6,469 nt of DNA, from positions 1-6,469 of the forward strand of contig CAZOPS010000040.1 in NCBI GenBank assembly GCA_964581885.1. Direction: 5' to 3'. How positions within the stretch are numbered: the stretch's first letter is position 1; every line of letters starts with the position of its first letter. Under the pieces are notes generated by a model. That model saw nothing but the letters and a program-made list of their open reading frames with translations, made no database searches and was not told the origin of the DNA. This stretch comes from JAYEID01 sp964581885. GTDB taxonomy: Bacteria; Patescibacteriota; WWE3; JAUXAW01; JAYEID01. Position numbers and translations under genes: made by a program. Shown one piece after another: positions 1 through 6,171 of this stretch.

Positions 1-70
1 AGTGATATGGGTCGAAGACCGACTGCTAAATTTTGTTATCTAGTAATAGACATATGTTTTAAATTTTTGT
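1..70. other. Upstream leader or end of an unseen upstream gene
   Basis: No complete gene fits here. Frame 2 is open from the window edge to a TAG at 41-43, and frame 1 is open from the edge past 70, so the tail of an upstream gene is possible but neither peptide is recognisable. A short hairpin GGTC-GAA-GACC lies at 10-20. The bases before the ATG at 71 are AT-rich, with no Shine-Dalgarno sequence and no convincing -35/-10 pair. Confidence 0.3.
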
Positions 71-751
71 ATGGGCAAAAAGGAGTCCTTTGAGACTGTT
101 TGGGACTTTTTGGAAAATCATTTTAGATTCTTTCTTCTTCTGTTTTCTTTCCTGTTACTCTTTGCTAGTGGTATGCTTCTAGCAAAAATTTGGCAGCTTA
201 GGAGTAAACCTCAGTTAGAATATAGTGTGCGGGAATCTGGGGAGTCTAGGTCTGACAACTTGTCAGATGACGAACCTGGTACAGACGTCTGTGTAGTTGA
301 TGTTTCAGGTGCTATAGAAGAGCCGGGGGTATATGAGTTGGGAGAAGGTTCTCGAGTCAAGGACGCTGTGAACGTTGCTGGCGGTCTTTCTTCTTTGGCC
401 GATGAGGACTGGGTTGCTAAGAACCTGAATTTGGCAGCGCCAGTTTCTGATGGTCAAAAAATTTACATTCCAGAAAAGGGAGAAGCTGCGGAAGTTGCTA
501 GCGTGGGTTCTCAATCAGGTGACATTAGGGGGACAGAGGCGCTGACTGTAGGCAGTTCAGGAAAAATAAATTTAAACCAAGCTTCTAAAGATGATTTGGA
601 AACCTTACCGGGAATAGGGCCAGCATTGGCAGGGAGAATTATTGAATACCGCGAAAAAACTCCTTTTGAGAGTGTGGAAGAGTTAACAGCAGTGAAGGGT
701 ATAGGTGGGAAGACTTTGCAAGATTTGCGTGATAAGGTTTTTGTTCCCTAA
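71..751 (+). CDS. comEA: ComEA-like membrane-anchored DNA-binding competence protein (SLBB + helix-hairpin-helix)
   Basis: The 226-residue product is predicted to bind incoming double-stranded DNA on the outer face of the cytoplasmic membrane and hand it to ComEC. Visible in the sequence: one N-terminal transmembrane segment (about residues 18-40, rich in F and L); an acidic linker; an SLBB-type beta-grasp domain (about 73-134, with VSGAIEEPGVYEL and KIYIP); a short linker; and a C-terminal tandem helix-hairpin-helix domain (about 165-226) with INLNQASKDDLETLPGIG and the second hairpin VKGIGGKTL. This order and length match Gram-positive-type ComEA. The ATG at 71 is the first in-frame start before the membrane helix and has no Shine-Dalgarno sequence. 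The stop TAA shares its last A with the ATG of the next gene (TAATG), which suggests translational coupling to comEC. Confidence 0.92.
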   Translation: MGKKESFETVWDFLENHFRFFLLLFSFLLLFASGMLLAKIWQLRSKPQLEYSVRESGESRSDNLSDDEPGTDVCVVDVSGAIEEPGVYELGEGSRVKDAVNVAGGLSSLADEDWVAKNLNLAAPVSDGQKIYIPEKGEAAEVASVGSQSGDIRGTEALTVGSSGKINLNQASKDDLETLPGIGPALAGRIIEYREKTPFESVEELTAVKGIGGKTLQDLRDKVFVP

Positions 752-2025
752 TGCAGTGGCTCAACAGCAGAAGAATATTTCTTTTAAGTCTCGGTGTTTT
801 TCTCATTACACACTGGGCTTATCGATATTGTAAAAGCGCGGAAAGATTGCCAGCGAACAAGGTTAGCACTCGAGTACAGGGAAGAGTAGTGACTATTCCA
901 AAAGTTAAAGGCAGCAGTTATGTTTTTGATCTAAGTCCTGTTGAATTTCCTCCAGAGACGAGGTTTAGGGCTCAAAAACTCACCATTTATTCTTCTTTGC
1001 ATTCGGGACCATCTTTTGGTGATTGGGTAGAGGTTGAGGGCACGCTTAATCCAAGAGGTTATGTAAGTTTTCCAAGAATACGGAGGTTGGAAAAGTCTAG
1101 GACCCCTCTTGTGAGGCTGCAACAGATCCTCTTTAAAGTTCGTAAAGGTGCTGGTGACCTTATTGCAAGAGCTATTCCAGAGCCGGAGGCAGCTCTTCTT
1201 AAGGGAATTTTGCTAGGTATAAAAGATGAGATTTCGACAGATTGGGAGCAAATTTACAGAGAAGTAGGTGTTACACATGTAGTTGTTGCTTCTGGTTATA
1301 ATGTGGCCGTTTTGGTAAGTGTTGTTTCTTCTGTGGCAAAACCCTTTGGTAGAGGTGTTAACCTAGTTTTTTCCGGGTTTGCTATCAGTCTTTTTGCTTT
1401 AATGCTTGGTGCCGAGCCCCCAATTCTCAGGGCTGCTCTGATGGGATTTGTTGCCAGTCTAGGCAATTTTGTTGGTAGACAAAAAGATGTCTTGAGGACG
1501 ATGCTTATTACTGGGTTTTTGCTGCTATATGTAAATCCCCAATTTGTTAACTCTATTAGTTTTCAGTTGAGCTTCGCGTCTTCTTTAGGTCTTGTTGTTT
1601 TAGTTCCCACTTTAAATAAGCTTCTGGATGCTTCTCTTCTTTCTTTTTTGAAGTTGAAAGAGGATTTTGTAACCACCTTGGCTGCCTCTCTGTTTGTTTT
1701 TCCACTTATTTCTTTTCACTTTGGGGAAATATCTCCGGCCTCCTTTCTGGTTAACACATTGACTTTATGGATCATACCACCAGCTATGTTTTTCGGCTTT
1801 ATTACGGTGTTAGTGACTATTTTTAGCAATTATCTTGGGAGTCTGGTAGGAGCGTTTTCTTGGATTTTTCTGAAATTTTTTAACTTCACAGCTTTTCAAG
1901 CTTCCCGGATTTTCGGTTTTTGGCAGATAAAAATCCCGCTTTGGGGTGTTGCTATATATTATGTTTTTCTTTTTAGCTTATGGTTTTTGTTCCAGAACCT
2001 TGGCAGGGTAAATCAAAACGATTAA
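751..2025 (+). CDS. comEC: ComEC/Rec2 N-terminal part: OB-like region and competence membrane-channel domain
   Basis: This 424-residue polytopic membrane protein corresponds to the first two thirds of ComEC, the channel that passes single-stranded DNA into the cytoplasm during transformation. Residues 8-25 form a membrane segment. Residues about 40-115 look like the soluble OB-fold/DUF4131 region (RVQGRVV, GDWVEVEGTLNPRG). The Competence domain runs from about 140 to 415, with LLKGILLGIKDEIS, the family motif GVTHVVVASGYNVAVL (173-188), EPPILRAALMG (222-232) and SISFQLSFASSLGL (268-281), plus several hydrophobic helices. The ATG overlaps the comEA stop. The usual C-terminal metallo-beta-lactamase domain is absent from this frame and continues in the next ORF, which overlaps by 46 bp in the -1 frame. 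A single complete ComEC is usually much longer, so this is a split gene or a frameshifted one. Confidence 0.92.
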   Translation: MQWLNSRRIFLLSLGVFLITHWAYRYCKSAERLPANKVSTRVQGRVVTIPKVKGSSYVFDLSPVEFPPETRFRAQKLTIYSSLHSGPSFGDWVEVEGTLNPRGYVSFPRIRRLEKSRTPLVRLQQILFKVRKGAGDLIARAIPEPEAALLKGILLGIKDEISTDWEQIYREVGVTHVVVASGYNVAVLVSVVSSVAKPFGRGVNLVFSGFAISLFALMLGAEPPILRAALMGFVASLGNFVGRQKDVLRTMLITGFLLLYVNPQFVNSISFQLSFASSLGLVVLVPTLNKLLDASLLSFLKLKEDFVTTLAASLFVFPLISFHFGEISPASFLVNTLTLWIIPPAMFFGFITVLVTIFSNYLGSLVGAFSWIFLKFFNFTAFQASRIFGFWQIKIPLWGVAIYYVFLFSLWFLFQNLGRVNQND

Positions 2026-2834
2026 TTTTAATCTTTCTAATAGTTTCCTTGGCTCTTGAGCTCGTAATATTAGTTACTTTTCCTGCTAGGAACTTGATGA
2101 TAGCTGTCCTGGATGTAGGGCAAGGCGATTCAATTGCTGTTCGGACTGCAGATGGTCATAGAATTTTGATTGACGGGGGTCCTGACGATTCCGTGCTCTA
2201 CGAGCTGGGGGAAGTTTTCCCTTTTTGGGTAAGAGAACTGGATCTTTTAGTTGTTAGTCACTGGGATGCAGATCATGTAGCTGGTTTGGTTGGTGTTTTG
2301 GAGAGGTACGAGGTAAAGCATATTTTGGTAGGTGACTTAGATTGTAGCACGGCGATTTGTGAGGCTGTAATGGCTGCTATGGAAAAAGAAGGCACAGAGG
2401 TTTGGTTTGCGGAACCGCAAGCCGAGGTTACTTTGGGGAGAACATCTCTTCTTGTTTTGTGGCCTCCTCCTAATTGTTATTTGGGTCGCAATGATTGTTC
2501 TATACTGCTAATGTTGGATTATGGAAACTTTGAAGCTGTCTTTGCGGGAGATTTGGAGGAAGTGGGGCAGCAGGCTTCTTTGGGGCTTGTTAGGGAGTCA
2601 GAGCTTTTTAAAGTGCCCCACCATGGTGCAGATTGCTTGTGGAAGCCCTTTTTGCTGCGGATAGATCCTTTAATTTCAATTATATCAGTCGGGGAAAATT
2701 CATTTGGCCATCCTACAGCGGAGACTTTAGGCAAATTGGAGAGTGTAGGGACAAAAGTTTTAAGGACAGATCAAGTTGGAACTGTAAGAGTAAATTCGGA
2801 TGGTAGTCGTTGGGGGATAGGGGATAGGAGATAG
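1980..2834 (+). CDS. comEC: ComEC C-terminal part: membrane-anchored metallo-beta-lactamase-fold domain
   Basis: The 284-residue product has one membrane helix (about 14-36) followed by the metallo-hydrolase domain normally fused to the ComEC channel. In ComEC this domain is thought to degrade or process the non-transported DNA strand. Motifs: LDVGQGDS (44-51), RILIDGG (61-67), metal-binding SHWDADH (93-99; H94, D96, D98, H99), FAGDLE (188-193), KVPHHGA (211-217), SVGENSFGHP (236-245) and RTDQVGTV (262-269). The metal-site motifs look intact. The ATG at 1980 lies inside the upstream ComEC gene and has no Shine-Dalgarno sequence, so expression would need coupled re-initiation or frameshifting. 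Adding one T to the T5 run at 1984-1988 would give a continuous ComEC. The last residues (WGIGDRR) and the TAG stop are encoded by the purine repeat that fills the following intergenic region. Confidence 0.9.
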   Translation: MVFVPEPWQGKSKRLILIFLIVSLALELVILVTFPARNLMIAVLDVGQGDSIAVRTADGHRILIDGGPDDSVLYELGEVFPFWVRELDLLVVSHWDADHVAGLVGVLERYEVKHILVGDLDCSTAICEAVMAAMEKEGTEVWFAEPQAEVTLGRTSLLVLWPPPNCYLGRNDCSILLMLDYGNFEAVFAGDLEEVGQQASLGLVRESELFKVPHHGADCLWKPFLLRIDPLISIISVGENSFGHPTAETLGKLESVGTKVLRTDQVGTVRVNSDGSRWGIGDRR

Positions 2835-3060
2835 GAGATAAGGGATGAATTACAAATTACCAATTTTGAATTTTAAATTGCAGAAAGAAATAAGAGATAA
2901 GGGATAGAAGATACGGGATAGGGGTAAGAGATAGGCAACACGAAACTCGAGACTAGTAACTCGTAACAAGAAAAAAGAGAAATTACGCTCAGAAGCGTGA
3001 AAATAAGAGGGATAAGGGAGAGGAAATAGGGAATAAGGGATAGTAAATAAGAAGAAAATA
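2812..3060 (+). repeat. Purine-rich degenerate repeat (GGGATAG / GAGATAAGGGATA words)
   Basis: The + strand is dominated by G and A in degenerate words such as GGGGATAGG, GAGATAAGGGATA, AGATACGGGATAGG and GAATAAGGGATAG, broken by two AT-rich patches (AATTACAAATTACCAATTTTG near 2846) and an AACTCGAGACTAGTAACTCG patch near 2944. It begins inside the 3' end of the ComEC C-terminal gene. The minus strand is open for 66 codons (2873-3073), but the peptide is only the repeat read as L/S/I/P/Y. Similar wordy intergenic filler is typical of some CPR genomes (inference from general knowledge). No transposase or CRISPR spacing is seen. Confidence 0.75.
2983..3000 (+). repeat. Short hairpin, family copy 1 (loop CAGA)
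   Basis: The stem ACGCT (2985-2989) pairs with AGCGT (2994-2998) around the loop CAGA, and T.G plus T-A pairs extend it outward. It is preceded by AATT and followed by GAAAA. It has the same architecture as the copies at 3059-3074 and 3078-3095, with different but matching stem bases. Confidence 0.6.
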
Positions 3061-3074
3061 TGGTCGGAACCATG
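3059..3074 (+). repeat. Short hairpin, family copy 2 (loop CGGA)
   Basis: The stem ATGGT (3060-3064) pairs with ACCAT (3069-3073) around the loop CGGA, with an outer T.G pair, followed by GAAATT. The three middle pairs differ from copy 1 on both sides of the stem, so pairing is preserved. Confidence 0.6.
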
Positions 3075-3077
3075 AAA

Positions 3078-3095
3078 TTACAGTCAGAACTGTGA
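3078..3095 (+). repeat. Short hairpin, family copy 3 (loop CAGA)
   Basis: The stem ACAGT (3080-3084) pairs with ACTGT (3089-3093) around the loop CAGA. The outer pairs are T.G and T-A, with AAAT before and AAATT after. It lies directly downstream of copy 2 and shares its GAAATT flank. Confidence 0.62.
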
Positions 3096-3211
3096 AATTA
3101 GATTTGCAATTTAGGAATGAGAGACAAGAGATACTAAATACTAAATGCTTAATGCTAACTACTAAACACTGATAACGAGTTACGTGTTTTAATTACAGCG
3201 GAGCGAATTAC

Positions 3212-3224
3212 GCGCCGCAGGCGC
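3212..3224. repeat. GC-rich hairpin GCGCC-GCA-GGCGC
   Basis: A perfect 5-bp stem with a 3-base loop. It is preceded by AATTAC, the same leader word found before hairpin copies 1 and 3, so it may be a diverged relative. No T tract follows, so it is not a Rho-independent terminator. Confidence 0.45.
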
Positions 3225-3232
3225 ATATTTAC

Positions 3233-3248
3233 GTAGCTTCCGAGCTGC
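3233..3248 (-). repeat. Short hairpin, probable inverted family copy 4 (loop TCCG, i.e. CGGA on the minus strand)
   Basis: GTAGCT (3233-3238) pairs with AGCTGC (3243-3248), including one T.G pair, around TCCG. Read on the minus strand this is a T-CGGA-A tip, the same loop and closing pair as copy 2. The flanking words are less well conserved, so membership is less certain. Confidence 0.4.
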
Positions 3249-3309
3249 ACTTTTCGTGAGGGGTCTTACCCGAACATTTGCTAGTTGGTAGTACGTCGGT
3301 GCGTCAGTT

Positions 3310-3361
3310 ATCAGCGGGAATCGGCTATAAATCAGCGTAAATCCGTAGCGTAGCGCTGATT
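3310..3361. repeat. ATCAGCG direct and inverted repeats
   Basis: ATCAGCG occurs at 3310-3316 and 3331-3337. The longer form AATCAGCG (3330-3337) is matched by its inverse CGCTGATT at 3354-3361, giving an 8-bp stem with a 16-base loop. It lies just upstream of the candidate argS promoter. There is no T run, so it could be a repeat remnant or a regulatory dyad. Confidence 0.4.
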
Positions 3362-3378
3362 GCTAACAGCTAAAAGGG

Positions 3379-3407
3379 TGGATAAAGTCTCTTTGTTTGG
3401 CTAAAAT
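3379..3407 (+). promoter_or_regulatory. Candidate sigma70-type promoter of argS
   Basis: TGGATA (3379-3384, 4 of 6 to TTGACA) and TAAAAT (3402-3407, 5 of 6 to TATAAT) are separated by 17 bp. Transcription would begin near 3414, giving a leader of about 47 bases that contains the palindrome at 3424-3445. This argues for the argS start at ATG 3461 rather than the upstream TTG at 3416. Prediction from sequence only. Confidence 0.4.
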
Positions 3408-3423
3408 GTATTTACTTGGTTAC

Positions 3424-3445
3424 TTTTAGCAGTCGACTGCCAAAA
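3424..3445. promoter_or_regulatory. Palindrome in the argS leader
   Basis: GCAGTCGACTGC (3429-3440) is a perfect 12-bp palindrome, extended by TTTT/AAAA arms (3424-3427, 3442-3445) across one A.C mismatch. It ends 15 bases before the argS ATG. It could be a dimeric-repressor operator or an RNA hairpin near the 5' end of the mRNA. It does not resemble the ArgR box. Confidence 0.45.
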
Positions 3446-3460
3446 GTGCTGAGATTAGTT

Positions 3461-5332
3461 ATGACTACCATTCAACAATTGAAGGAGTTTGTAGGTAACG
3501 CAGTAAATCGGAAATTTGATATTTCTTTGGATGTAGAACTTGAACATCCTCAGGACCAATCTCACGGTGACTACGCAACTAACGTGGCTTTCAGTCTTGC
3601 GGATTCAGTAGAAAAGTCGCCCCGAGAAATAGCTGAAGAGCTGGTCATTGAATTATCCTCGAATGAGGAGTTACCTTCTTTTATTCAGTCTATTAAGGTC
3701 GCTGGTCCTGGATTTATTAATTTTTGGCTTTCAAAAGATTTTCTTTTGCAGGAAGTGGATAAAATTTTGGAAAAAGGTGATAGTTATGGTAGCTCCCAAG
3801 GGGGGCAAGGCAGGCGTTTTCTTCTCGAACATACTTCTCCAGATCCGATAAAAACTATACATATTGGCCATTTGCGGAACAATTTCTTGGGTATGGCGTC
3901 AGCGCGTCTTCTGGAAAAATGCGGTTATTCTGTAGTTAAGGATTGTATTGATAATGATAGAGGTACACATGTATCTCGGGCTATGTGGGGGTTTTTAGTT
4001 TTTGGGCGCAAGTCTTTGGCAATTTTAAAAAAAAGTATAGTAGAGTTTGAGGTGACAAATTCTCAGATAGAAGAGGTATGTAAGGGCGTAAATTGGCAAA
4101 AACTTCTCTCAGAGTGGATTGAATCTCCGAATAATTGGTATAGTCCAGAGGACTTGGATCTAAAACCAGATCACTTTGACCTTCGCTTCTATTCGCTAGG
4201 TGATCGAGCTGAGGAATTGGTTTCTGGGGTAGGGAACCAGGTTAGGGAAATACTGCAGAGATGGGAAAGGGAAGATCAAGCAGTCCGGAAACTGTGGAAG
4301 CAACTTATTAATTGGTCTCATACAGGATACCGGGAGACTTACAACCGGATCGGTAGTGAATTTGATCATATATGGCGAGAGAGTGAAATATACGAGGAAG
4401 GGCGAGGAATTGTTGAGGAGGGCGTGGCTAGGGGTGTTTTTAAGCGCTTGGATGACGGAGCTGTCCTATCCGACCTTTCCGATTACAGTCTTTCAGATAC
4501 TGTGCTCTTGAGATCTGACGGCACTACTCTCTACCACACTTTAGATCTTGCCCTAACCAAGGAAAAAAAGAAAAAATTCCCTTCTGATCTTTATATTTGG
4601 TGTATTGGGAACGATCAAATATTATATTTGAAACAGTTGTTTGCAATGTGTGAGCAGTTGGGAATTGGGAGTCGAGAGCAGTTTTACCACCTAAATTTTG
4701 GATATGTGACTTTACGGGGAGGGGAAAAGATGAGTAGTCGGAAAGGTACCATTGTTTCTGCAGACAAGCTTTTGGATTCGTTGCACCAAGCTGCATTGTC
4801 GCTTATAGACAGCTCAGATTCCGTGCAAGCAGACAGTTTTACCCCCTCTAAGAAGGCGGAGGTGGCAGAAGCGCTTGCTTTGGGAGCCTTAAAGTATGGC
4901 CTTTTAAGGCACAATCGGGAGAAGGATACAGAATTTGATCCCCAAAAATCAGTGACGCTGGAAGGCGATTCTGGACCTTACCTTCAATACTCCTACGCTC
5001 GGTGCTATTCGGTGTTAGAGAAAGCGAACCAGGAGGGGTTTGGTTTTGAGCAAGTGGAAAAGTTGACGAGCGAGGAGGAGAATTTGTTACGTGTTTTGTA
5101 TTTGTACCCAGAGGTAATAGCTGATGTTCGGCTTGACTTTGGGTCAAGCAGGCTTTGTAATTTTCTTTATGACCTGGCCCAGAAGTATAATGCCTTTTAT
5201 AACAACTGTCCTATCCTAAAGGCAGAAAGCAGGGAAATTCGTGGTTTGCGGTTAGCTCTGACAGCTGCTACTGCTCAGATTCTTAAGGACGGACTAGGTC
5301 TGTTGGGGATTGAAGTACTGAAAAAGTTGTAA
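3461..5332 (+). CDS. argS: Arginyl-tRNA synthetase (class I)
   Basis: A 623-residue enzyme that charges tRNA-Arg with arginine using ATP in the cytoplasm. Domain order: N-terminal ArgS additional domain (about 1-100, with HGDYATNVAFSLA); Rossmann catalytic core with the class I signature HIGHLRNN (134-141) after SPDPIKT; IWCIGNDQILYLKQL as the usual core strand and helix; the KMSKS-type loop KMSSRKG (423-429); then the DALR anticodon-binding domain near the C-terminus (LQYSYARCYSVLEKA; QKYNAFYNNCPIL). It is somewhat longer than many bacterial ArgS proteins, apparently because of extra sequence between the HIGH region and the second half of the core. The frame is open from a TTG at 3416, but those 15 residues cross the palindrome and look non-homologous, so ATG 3461 (MTTIQQLKEFV) is preferred. 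There is no strong Shine-Dalgarno sequence. It stops 10 bp before the convergent sortase gene. Confidence 0.95.
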   Translation: MTTIQQLKEFVGNAVNRKFDISLDVELEHPQDQSHGDYATNVAFSLADSVEKSPREIAEELVIELSSNEELPSFIQSIKVAGPGFINFWLSKDFLLQEVDKILEKGDSYGSSQGGQGRRFLLEHTSPDPIKTIHIGHLRNNFLGMASARLLEKCGYSVVKDCIDNDRGTHVSRAMWGFLVFGRKSLAILKKSIVEFEVTNSQIEEVCKGVNWQKLLSEWIESPNNWYSPEDLDLKPDHFDLRFYSLGDRAEELVSGVGNQVREILQRWEREDQAVRKLWKQLINWSHTGYRETYNRIGSEFDHIWRESEIYEEGRGIVEEGVARGVFKRLDDGAVLSDLSDYSLSDTVLLRSDGTTLYHTLDLALTKEKKKKFPSDLYIWCIGNDQILYLKQLFAMCEQLGIGSREQFYHLNFGYVTLRGGEKMSSRKGTIVSADKLLDSLHQAALSLIDSSDSVQADSFTPSKKAEVAEALALGALKYGLLRHNREKDTEFDPQKSVTLEGDSGPYLQYSYARCYSVLEKANQEGFGFEQVEKLTSEEENLLRVLYLYPEVIADVRLDFGSSRLCNFLYDLAQKYNAFYNNCPILKAESREIRGLRLALTAATAQILKDGLGLLGIEVLKKL

Positions 5333-5342
5333 GTGTTTTGGT

Positions 5343-6062
5343 TTAAAGTGTGGAGGTACTGGTAAGTTTGGATTTTACAACAAGGCGGCTTATAGTAGTC
5401 CCTGGAGGGTGACAAGTTTGGAGAGTTAGGGTGGGTTCAGAAGTTTTTTTTAGCAATGGGGTAGTGTCGAATCCGGAAACCACATCTTTATTGGTTACTT
5501 CGTACACGAAGCGCTGATTGTCAAAAAGTATGCTTATCTGGTCTCCTTTTTCTAATTTCCTGAGGAGGTTAAAAACTGTAGCGTACTTACCTAGTTCCCA
5601 AAAGTTTAGGGAAGAGTGGGCAAAGAGATAAGTATTTCCTTCCTTTCCAGGCAAGGGTGTTCCCTTAGCATGTGCTACTCCCTTGCGCATTGCTTCCATA
5701 TATTGGCTTTTATCATTTGGCGGCACGTTTTTCATAACAGGTGCGTTTACTCCTATTTTTTCAATTACGATTCCAAAGCTGGAAGATATGGGAGTGACTT
5801 TTAAGGGAGTAGGCGAGCTTGCAAGTGGCGCAAATAGACTGTCTGGAGCTTTTGTGCAATCAATGTTATAAAGTTGGCACTTGATACTTCTTTCTGTTTT
5901 TTTTGCCCAGTACCATGCTTCGGATGATACTGTGGGCCAAATAGTTATCCCCAGAAGTAAAAAACCTCCTATAATTAAGGCATTTGCAATTGTTTCTAAG
6001 AAAAAGCGAAAGCCGAGTTTCATTTGGTTAATAATGGGGCAGCAGTGGGTTGATTTTACCAT
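5343..6062 (-). CDS. Sortase family transpeptidase (class E/D-like)
   Basis: A membrane-anchored cysteine transpeptidase that would cut sorting-signal proteins and attach them to the cell surface. With the outermost ATG it has 239 residues: an N-terminal membrane helix (about 25-43), a linker of about 50 residues, then the sortase beta-barrel (about 95-232). The catalytic triad is visible: His149 in YLFAHSS, Cys217 in TLQTCHPPG and Arg226 in ISRLVV. The TC-H-P context resembles class E/D sortases more than class A. The first 13 residues (with two Cys) are hydrophilic and atypical. Met14 (ATG at 6021-6023) gives a classical start, MKLGFRFFLE, and would keep the tRNA promoter outside the gene. 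Neither start has a Shine-Dalgarno sequence, so the choice is open. The gene is convergent with argS and divergent from the tRNAs. No sorting substrate is encoded in the window. Confidence 0.9.
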   Translation of the reverse strand: MVKSTHCCPIINQMKLGFRFFLETIANALIIGGFLLLGITIWPTVSSEAWYWAKKTERSIKCQLYNIDCTKAPDSLFAPLASSPTPLKVTPISSSFGIVIEKIGVNAPVMKNVPPNDKSQYMEAMRKGVAHAKGTPLPGKEGNTYLFAHSSLNFWELGKYATVFNLLRKLEKGDQISILFDNQRFVYEVTNKDVVSGFDTTPLLKKTSEPTLTLQTCHPPGTTISRLVVKSKLTSTSTL

Positions 6063-6078
6063 ATTTACGGGGTAAAAT
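6050..6078 (+). promoter_or_regulatory. Candidate promoter of tRNA-Arg, with an embedded inverted repeat
   Basis: TTGATT (6050-6055) and TAAAAT (6073-6078) are spaced by 17 bp, placing transcription start near 6085, about 11 bases before the tRNA. ATTTTACC (6053-6060) and GGTAAAAT (6071-6078) form an 8-bp inverted repeat with a 10-base centre, so a TAAAAT box exists on both strands. The minus-strand copy could serve the sortase if it starts at Met14. Confidence 0.55.
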
Positions 6079-6095
6079 GGTAGTTAGATGCTCTT

Positions 6096-6171
<76 letters not shown>

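Larger units (their letters stand above)
3096..3378. other. Gene-free intergenic stretch with repeat remnants
   Basis: No ORF with a recognisable product is present. The region holds ACTAAATACTAAATGCTTAA-type words (about 3132-3168), an ACGAGTTAC word (3175-3183) that is the inverse of GTAACTCGT at 2956-2964, small GC-rich hairpins (listed separately), a GGGT-CTT-ACCC hairpin near 3257-3267 and ATCAGCG words. It becomes more GC-rich and less purine-biased than the stretch before it. Confidence 0.6.

Noticed and set aside
2873..3073. Minus-strand open frame of 66 codons rich in L, S, I, P and Y, looking like a small membrane peptide
   Set aside because: It is only the purine repeat read on its pyrimidine strand. 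The composition is low-complexity and periodic, with no recognisable family.
2812..3100. Possible CRISPR array
   Set aside because: The repeated words are short, degenerate and irregularly spaced, with no constant 20-40 bp repeat, no regular spacers and no cas genes.
3416..3460. Upstream TTG start for argS, adding 15 residues
   Set aside because: TTG 3416 would be at the predicted transcription start, the extra residues span a palindrome, and MTTIQQLKEFV is a normal ArgS N-terminus.
4524..5147. Minus-strand open frames within argS (4524-4796, 4684-4914, 4848-5147)
   Set aside because: They are shadows of the well-supported ArgS coding frame and encode no recognisable domain.
5333..5342. Shared terminator between convergent argS and sortase
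   Set aside because: The genes are 10 bp apart and no GC-rich hairpin with a T tract is visible in or near the gap on either strand.
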